Source: a bacterium
GTDB taxonomy: Bacteria > CSSED10-310 > JAJRTK01
Direction of reading: 5' to 3'
Length of the DNA stretch: 18,663 nucleotides
Assembly: GCA_024278345.1 (NCBI GenBank)
Contig: JAJRTK010000333.1
Span: 1 to 18,663 of the forward strand
Below, one piece after another: positions 14,353 through 18,663 of this stretch. The notes beneath the pieces were generated by a model. That model was not told the origin of the DNA, searched no databases, and saw only the letters and a program-made list of their open reading frames with translations. Every line of letters starts with the position of its first letter. The stretch's first letter is position 1. The position numbers were made by a program, and so were the translations under genes.

Positions 14353-16206
14353 TCATTCGAATCGGATTTCCAGCTTGTAGGTTCCTTCCTCGAAGCGGCT
14401 GCTAACTTTGAGGCCGGTCTTGTGGAGAAGCATCATCATCGATTTGTTCGATGAACGCACCCTTGCCGCGAAACCCGCCAACCCTCGAGCACTGGCGATT
14501 GCGCCTATTCGTTTCACCAGGCGCGTTCCCAGGCCCCGGCCTCGCCAATCGTCTCGGACGACAATGGCGATGTCGGCCATTCGGGTCGCTCGGATCACGT
14601 CATAGCGGGCCACGCCCAAGATTTCCTCTGCCTCGCCATCGGCCTGGATCGCCACCAGCCCGAGATTCTGCTCGAAGTCCAAGGCCGCCAGGTTGCGCAT
14701 TTCCTCCTCGCAGGCATGCTCCTGGGTGTAGGCCAGGAACCGCCTGAACGTACGCGGGTCCGCAAGGCGATAGAAAAAGTCCTGTAGAAGTTCGTGATCG
14801 CTCAGTTTAACGGGGCGGATCAAAATCCTTTCGCCATCGTCCAAACACTCTGTTCGGGTTTCCTGCCAAGGCACCACCGCCCTGGGAACAAGCTGTTCTG
14901 GGAAGACGTAACGGCGTTTCTTCGCCGACGCCAGGAGCTCAGCTCTGTAATCGGGATGGGCGATCTCGATGAGCGCCATCGCCCGCTGGCGGATGTTTTT
15001 GCCCCAGAGATCCGCCACTCCATATTCCGTGACGACAAAATGCACGTCACCGCGGCTCGTGACGATCCCCGCCCCCTCCTCCAGAACCGGCTGAATTCGG
15101 CTGATGCTACCCCTTTTCGCCGTGGATCGAAACGCAAGGATCGGCTTGCCCCCCTTGCTCCGAGCAGCGCCACGGATAAAGTCCACCTGCCCACCGATTC
15201 CAGAGAAAAAGCGCCCCCCGAGCGTGTCGGAGGCCACCTGTCCCGTCAAATCAATGGCCAGCGCGGAATTCACGGCAATCATCCGGTCGTTTCGGGCTAT
15301 GATGAAAGGGTCGTTCGTAAAATCGCTGGGCCGCATTTCCACGCAAGGGTTGTCGTGGACCCATTCATACAGGCGGCGCGTACCCATGACGAACGACGTC
15401 ACCAGCTTGCCTGGAAGCAAGCTCTTTTGCGCGCCGGTGATCACCCCGGTCTCCACAAGCTTCATGACGCCATCGGACAACATCTCGGTGTGGACGCCCA
15501 GATCGTGGTGGTTTGCAAGCTCCGAGACCACGGCGTCAGGGATCTTTCCGATTCCAGTCTGCAACGTTGCCCCGTTGGGGATCAGGCTTGCCACGTGGCG
15601 CCCGATTTCCCGGCTCACCCCATCCAGCTCGTCGGGGATGAGCTCTGGAAGAGGCTCGTCCACGGGCACCAGAAGATCGATCTTGTCCACATGCAGAAAC
15701 GAGTTGCCCAACGTTCGTGGCATGTTGGGGTTGACCTCCGCAAGGATCAGGTCGGCCGATTCCACCGCCGCCCGCACGATATCCACCGAAACCCCAAGAC
15801 TGACGTAGCCGTGCCGATCCGGCGGACTCACCTGGATCATCGCAACATCCAGCCGAACTCTACGCGACCGGATCAAGAGAGGCAGCTCCGACAAAAAGAC
15901 CGGCATAAAATCAGCCCGGCCTTCGTGAACAGCTTTCCTGACGTTTGGCCCGATGAAAAAGGCCATGTGCCGAAAATGGCGCTCCATTCCCGCCCCCACG
16001 TAGGGCGCCGGCCCCATGGTCAACAAATGGACGATCTCGTTGTCCACAAACCTCGAACAATTCGCCACAAGGGCTTCCACCAGCCGCCGAGGCTCCGCGA
16101 CTCCCGAGCCAATCAGAATCCGCCGCGCGGGGTCGATCCTCCGCACCGCCTGATCCGCCGTCGTCAGCTTTGACGAAAATCTTGCCTGCCATTCCAATCC
16201 ATCCAC
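14353..16206 (-). CDS. Acetyl-CoA hydrolase/transferase fused to a C-terminal GNAT domain (617 aa)
   Basis: GTG start at 16206 with GAGGA about 10 bases upstream. Residues 1-440 are a class I CoA-transferase of the acetyl-CoA hydrolase / 4-hydroxybutyrate CoA-transferase type: MIQVSPPDRHGYVSLG, LQTGIGKIPDAV, HTEMLSDG with the likely catalytic E241, and GIGGQVDF (336-343). Residues about 455-617 form a GNAT domain with the acetyl-CoA-binding motif VRDDWRGRGLGTRL near 550-560. The order transferase-GNAT is known from a family annotated as bifunctional acetyl-CoA hydrolase/transferase and GNAT. The first part would move CoA between acyl donors and acids; the second may acetylate a small molecule or protein, or act as a regulatory part. 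The gene sits between the MBL hydrolase and the enoyl-CoA hydratase genes, suggesting acyl-CoA metabolism. Confidence 0.9.
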   Translation of the reverse strand: MDGLEWQARFSSKLTTADQAVRRIDPARRILIGSGVAEPRRLVEALVANCSRFVDNEIVHLLTMGPAPYVGAGMERHFRHMAFFIGPNVRKAVHEGRADFMPVFLSELPLLIRSRRVRLDVAMIQVSPPDRHGYVSLGVSVDIVRAAVESADLILAEVNPNMPRTLGNSFLHVDKIDLLVPVDEPLPELIPDELDGVSREIGRHVASLIPNGATLQTGIGKIPDAVVSELANHHDLGVHTEMLSDGVMKLVETGVITGAQKSLLPGKLVTSFVMGTRRLYEWVHDNPCVEMRPSDFTNDPFIIARNDRMIAVNSALAIDLTGQVASDTLGGRFFSGIGGQVDFIRGAARSKGGKPILAFRSTAKRGSISRIQPVLEEGAGIVTSRGDVHFVVTEYGVADLWGKNIRQRAMALIEIAHPDYRAELLASAKKRRYVFPEQLVPRAVVPWQETRTECLDDGERILIRPVKLSDHELLQDFFYRLADPRTFRRFLAYTQEHACEEEMRNLAALDFEQNLGLVAIQADGEAEEILGVARYDVIRATRMADIAIVVRDDWRGRGLGTRLVKRIGAIASARGLAGFAARVRSSNKSMMMLLHKTGLKVSSRFEEGTYKLEIRFE

Positions 16207-16243
16207 GTCACACCCGTCCTCGATCCCGTTTCGTAGGAAAACT

Positions 16244-16266
16244 CAAAAAGCGCTTGATCCTTTTTG
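16244..16266. terminator. Weak A5/T5 hairpin in the MBL to CoA-transferase gap
   Basis: CAAAAAG (16244-16250) pairs with CTTTTTG (16260-16266) around a 9-base loop, 42 bases after the MBL stop. The stem is AT-rich and no extra T-run follows, so it is a weak candidate for partial termination on the minus strand. The 101-base gap otherwise shows nothing clear. Confidence 0.25.
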
Positions 16267-16307
16267 GGTTGCGTTCCGTTCCCGCCGCTCGCAGCCGCTC
16301 CCGTCGC

Positions 16308-17090
16308 TCACCCGGCATCTCCCTCCCCAGCGGGGACCACTTCCAAGGCAAGTCCATCACGCGCCAAAGTGATGGAACCATCGTACCGCTTCCGTAGGAT
16401 CTGCTCCAAACCCGCCTTCACGGGATCGAAGTAAAAGTGAGACGGCACTAGATGCCCCACTCCCGCTCGTGCCGCCAGATCAGCCACATCGTTGGCGCAC
16501 ATGTGAGCGGTTCGCCCATCCTTTTCCAGCAGCGAGCATTCAGAGATTAACAGGTCCACACCCTGGAAGAAATCCACCAAGGCCTCAGAAGGGGCCGTAT
16601 CACCCGTGTATCCCAGCGAACGACCGGCAGCCTCAACCCGGATTGCCAGGCTCTCAGGGGTGTGATTGGATTTCGCTACCAACAGGCGGACACCTCCGAT
16701 CTCGGTTTCTCCTCCCGGCTCCAACTCGCGGATCTCCAAGGGGAATTCTTGCTCCCGCAGGCGCCGCTGGAAGGCTTGATCCACTCCTTTCAAAAGGGAG
16801 CAAAGACCCACCGGCCCCACCAGGACAAGGGGCTTGTCCCGAGGAGATTCCCTGCCGTACTTCATGGCGAACAAAAGGGCGGGCAATTCCCCCGCGTGAT
16901 CGATATGGAAATGGCTGATGACCTGACAGTCGAGTCTTGTCCAGGGCAGGTGGTAGCGGGCCAGGGCATGGAGAGATCCAGCCCCGGCATCCAAACGGAT
17001 TGTCATTCCCAGGGCCTCTACCCAGTAGCTTGAGGAGCTCCGGAGCCCTGAAGGCCGGCAAATGCCACTTCCCAATACGGTCAGGCGCAT
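16308..17090 (-). CDS. Metallo-beta-lactamase-fold hydrolase, RNase Z-like (260 aa)
   Basis: The ATG at 17090 (MRLTVLGSG) is the usual start of this family, and it lies 13 bases after the dehydratase stop; the longer frame adds 27 unlike residues overlapping that gene. The N-terminal beta sheet MRLTVLGSG, then the metal-binding HFHIDH (H60, H62, D64, H65), SNHTPES, GYTGDTAPSE and VPSHFYFD give a complete MBL metal set. The layout is that of RNase Z/ElaC-like and related phosphodiesterase or acyl-hydrolase proteins. It lacks the exosite arm and is shorter than bacterial RNase Z (about 300 aa), so a tRNA role is doubtful. It follows the pterin dehydratase closely and likely shares its transcript. 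The substrate is unknown. Confidence 0.85.
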   Translation of the reverse strand: MRLTVLGSGICRPSGLRSSSSYWVEALGMTIRLDAGAGSLHALARYHLPWTRLDCQVISHFHIDHAGELPALLFAMKYGRESPRDKPLVLVGPVGLCSLLKGVDQAFQRRLREQEFPLEIRELEPGGETEIGGVRLLVAKSNHTPESLAIRVEAAGRSLGYTGDTAPSEALVDFFQGVDLLISECSLLEKDGRTAHMCANDVADLAARAGVGHLVPSHFYFDPVKAGLEQILRKRYDGSITLARDGLALEVVPAGEGDAG

Positions 17091-17103
17091 GTCAGTATCT
17101 CGC

Positions 17104-17445
17104 TCAAGCCATTTCTTGCCTGGCAGCGTCGCATTTGGCTGCCAGAACGAAATCGGCTTTCGCCAGCCCATTGATCTTGTGGGTCCAGACCTTGACTTCC
17201 ACGCGCCCCCAAGACAGGTAGAGATCCGGGTGGTGATTCTGCTCCTCCGCGATGGCTCCGATCCGATTCACAAGTTCCAGGGCACGGGCAAAATTCTCGA
17301 ATTCATACAGTTTCCCCAGGTGATGCTCCTCCACGACTCGCCAGTCGCCACCAAGACTGGCAAGCAGATGTTCGATTTGGTCCCGGGTCAAGGGGAGAAC
17401 GCCGCCTCGGCAGGGCAGACAGACTTCATTGGCAAGCTCGGACAT
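17104..17445 (-). CDS. phhB: Pterin-4a-carbinolamine dehydratase (PCD/PhhB family, 113 aa)
   Basis: The ATG at 17445 follows AGGAG by 6 bases (AGGAGTGGAAAATG), which fixes the start; a longer frame to 17793 runs through the hairpin array and is not real. The 113-residue protein is of normal length. It shows GGDWRVVEEHHLGKLYEF and the family signature EEQNHHPDLYLSWGRVEV (H71, H72, P73), followed by WTHKINGLAKADFVLAAKCD. PCD dehydrates 4a-hydroxytetrahydropterin in the cytoplasm, recycling the cofactor of aromatic amino acid hydroxylases. No hydroxylase is in the window, and many bacteria with PCD lack one, so another role (for example in pterin or molybdopterin metabolism) is possible. First gene of the minus-strand group; the upstream region is a hairpin array and no clear promoter stands out. 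Confidence 0.92.
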   Translation of the reverse strand: MSELANEVCLPCRGGVLPLTRDQIEHLLASLGGDWRVVEEHHLGKLYEFENFARALELVNRIGAIAEEQNHHPDLYLSWGRVEVKVWTHKINGLAKADFVLAAKCDAARQEMA

Positions 17446-17520
17446 TTTCCACTCCTGGTCACAGGTCTTTTTTCGGCGAAGCCCCGACCACCCAAAAAAG
17501 CGCGCAGCGCCCAAAGAGGG

Positions 17521-17660
17521 GTTCAGGGAGCTGGCTCCCTGGCGTGGGTCTGATGCCGAGCGTAAGCGAGACGCGGCCCAAGGGGCCGCGGCGCAAGCTC
17601 CCAGCGAAGGTTCCGGGAGCAGAGCTCCCGCCGGGGTCCAGGGCCAGCGGCCCCGGGGCG
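17521..17660. repeat. Array of short GC-rich hairpins (right edge)
   Basis: At least four hairpins are strung together: CAGGGAG 17524-17530 with CTCCCTG 17535-17541; CGCGGCCC 17572-17579 with GGGCCGCG 17583-17590 (loop AAG); CGGGAGC 17614-17620 with GCTCCCG 17624-17630 (loop AGA); GGGCC 17641-17645 with GGCCC 17649-17653 (loop AGC). The block GCCGAGCG-N2-AGCGAG at 17555-17570 matches one in the left array at 114-129. The region 17446-17860 otherwise has no convincing gene and no obvious promoter. The array lies directly upstream of the dehydratase gene, unlike the left one, which is downstream of a gene. Confidence 0.7.
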
Positions 17661-17860
17661 GCGCTTGGAATTCCACGATGGCCGGGGCCGAGCGCAGCAA
17701 GAGTCGGTTCCGCCCACCAACGATGACCGGTTCCGATGGAGAGCTTTCCGCCCATGAGTTCTGGAATAGGATGCCAAGCAAGTTATGCTGCAAGTGAGTG
17801 CCAGGACAATCGCGCTCCCCCGGTTCCTTCTTCCGAAACTCGAACCATTTTCGATGACCG

Positions 17861-18226
17861 ATGTTCCCACTCGTCTTGGGCTTTATCTGCCAGCCCGCCC
17901 TCTGGATCTTCCGCGGTACCGAGCGATCAGCCGTGGTCCGGGATCGCCTTCTCCGGCCCGCTACGATGCTGTTCCTGGAAAGCGCCCTCCGAGCATGGCG
18001 CCAAGGTGGCCCCGAGGCCTGGAATCGATGGCACCTCCCCTTGGCCCGGGCCTTTGGGGAGGCCAGAGCCGCCTACTTGGCGGCGAAGCTCGGGATCGAC
18101 CCGGAAAACGCTTTAAGCCTAGGCGCCAGCCACGACTACGAAGGCCCGCTCCCGGGAATCACGGGCCACTGCTCCGCCGGCGATGAATCCTGCCGTTTTG
18201 TCCACCGCCTGCCTAGCCGCTTCTAG
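17861..18226 (+). CDS. Protein of unknown function, possibly truncated (121 aa)
   Basis: I do not recognise this protein. The frame has strong G/C bias at third positions from the first ATG to the TAG, so it is very probably coding. However, the ATG has no Shine-Dalgarno sequence and a stop (17855) lies just upstream in frame. The protein could be missing its N-terminus or be shifted from an upstream frame starting near 17785. It starts with a hydrophobic stretch (FPLVLGFICQPALWIF), then helices rich in Ala and Arg (LFLESALRAWRQ and WHLPLARAFGEARAAYLAA) and ends with a Cys-containing tail (GHCSAGDESCRFVHRLP). The cysteine pair and the helix-rich build suggest a small binding or hydrolase-like domain, but I assign none. 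Its stop overlaps that of the minus-strand remnant at 18223. Confidence 0.5.
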   Translation: MFPLVLGFICQPALWIFRGTERSAVVRDRLLRPATMLFLESALRAWRQGGPEAWNRWHLPLARAFGEARAAYLAAKLGIDPENALSLGASHDYEGPLPGITGHCSAGDESCRFVHRLPSRF

Positions 18227-18486
18227 ACTTCTTCCATCCCGAAAACCTCTTCGATAGTCTGGGCTCGCAGTAGCTCGACTCCCCAGTGATCCAGCTCTTC
18301 TGAATTTCCCTCTTTGATCCGTTGGGGCAGCCACGAGGGAACCGGGGCAAACTTTGCATCCACGAGCCGGAGCAGGAACTTGCGGCGGCCCTTTTGTAGG
18401 CCCTCTTGGAGGCCCTTATCTCGGACAAGCTTTCGGATGACTTCGTGGGTGCTCTGTAGGCCTGCGCCCGGAAGATCCGGTGGCAA
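18223..18486 (-). pseudogene. C-terminal remnant of an Rpn-family / DUF4351 protein
   Basis: The 87-codon frame opens at a TTG without a ribosome site; an in-frame TGA lies about 50 bases further upstream (near 18540). It encodes the charged linker GLQEGLQKGRRKFLLRLVDAKF followed by a DUF4351-like tail (VPSWLPQRI, DHWGVELLRAQTIEEVFG). In complete Rpn/PD-(D/E)XK nuclease-family proteins (about 250-300 residues) this is only the last quarter. The nuclease core and its motifs are missing, so I call it a fragment. Such genes are often duplicated and decayed. Confidence 0.5.
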
Positions 18487-18604
18487 GTCCTCCCGCGGCT
18501 GGACCCGGAGACGAAGTGCCTGTTTTAACCCTGTGAAACCTCAGCTCTGAAGAGTGTAGTTTTTTCGCGTTGGAATAGGCTATTAGATGGGTGTGGAGAG
18601 GAAT

Positions 18605-18633
18605 CGACGAAAAAAAGTGGAATTTTTTTGTCG
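18605..18633. repeat. AT-rich inverted repeat
   Basis: CGAC (18605-18608), one unpaired G and A7 (18610-18616) pair with T7 (18623-18629) and GTCG (18630-18633), around a six-base loop. It is the most AT-rich spot in the right edge and could end an element or serve as a terminator for whatever lies beyond 18663. The window ends 30 bases later. Confidence 0.35.
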
Positions 18634-18663
18634 CCCTCAGAGGGACTGGAAGAGGTTAGAGAG

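Noticed and set aside
14794-16173. A 459-codon plus-strand open frame opposite the CoA-transferase
   Set aside because: It lies antisense to a gene with clear family motifs. Its product is rich in His, Arg and Pro without domains, typical of an antisense shadow in high-GC DNA.
16308-17090. Authentic RNase Z (tRNA 3' processing)
   Set aside because: The protein is shorter than typical RNase Z, I see no exosite arm, and the neighbours are metabolic genes; only the MBL fold is supported.
17446-17793. N-terminal extension of the pterin dehydratase up to 17793
   Set aside because: The extension runs through the hairpin array, has no family similarity, and a strong AGGAG site directly precedes the inner ATG at 17445.
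1-18663. tRNA or rRNA genes
   Set aside because: I saw no cloverleaf with a GGTTCGA-type T-loop or any rRNA-like conserved stretch on either strand.

Overview
The window looks like a chromosomal segment of a high-GC, Gram-negative bacterium with a respiratory lifestyle rich in c-type cytochromes. The evidence is a lipoprotein with a clear lipobox, a Tat-type Rieske anchor, a C-terminal sorting-like helix with an Arg cluster on a secreted protease, and two large multiheme cytochromes. I cannot assign a phylum. Uncultured Acidobacteriota- or Desulfobacterota-like lineages would fit, but that is a guess from gene content.

Left part (1-8233): an array of short hairpins at the extreme left edge; a secreted protein of unknown function on the minus strand (230-1933); a 1449-residue secreted zinc metalloprotease of the metzincin type with beta-sandwich modules and a C-terminal sorting-like helix (2195-6544); a TPR lipoprotein on the minus strand (6682-7587); and a 646-base gene-free leader. 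The leader holds a tandem hairpin with a T9 tract, a perfect 16-base palindrome and a plausible sigma-70 promoter.

Centre (8234-13446), the most interesting part: a tight five-gene operon for an unusual Rieske/cytochrome b complex. It encodes a Rieske protein, a b6-like cytochrome b, a subunit IV-like protein, a nine-heme membrane-anchored cytochrome c and a NapC-anchored cytochrome c with about 18 heme sites. No cytochrome c1 or f is present. The Rieske protein and the subunit IV-like protein each start with an extra cytoplasmic domain of about 70 residues that strongly resembles the ferredoxin-like (FXD) regulatory domain of DAHP synthase. Cytochrome b keeps the bL ligands (H80/H181) but has Gln at the helix-B bH ligand position (Q94 opposite H196). 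The Qo-site PEWY motif reads SPWY. The genes together predict a quinol-oxidising, ligand-regulated complex with a heme wire on the periplasmic side. The ligand sensing and the altered Q cycle are inference.

Right part (13452-17445, minus strand): pterin-4a-carbinolamine dehydratase, a metallo-beta-lactamase-fold hydrolase, an acetyl-CoA hydrolase/transferase fused to a GNAT domain, and an enoyl-CoA hydratase that resembles cyclohexadienoyl-CoA hydratases. The first two genes are closely coupled; the others follow in the same direction with gaps of 101 and 142 bases. The right edge (17446-18663) holds a second hairpin array sharing sequence blocks with the left one, a 121-residue protein of unknown function, and the C-terminal remnant of an Rpn/DUF4351-type protein.
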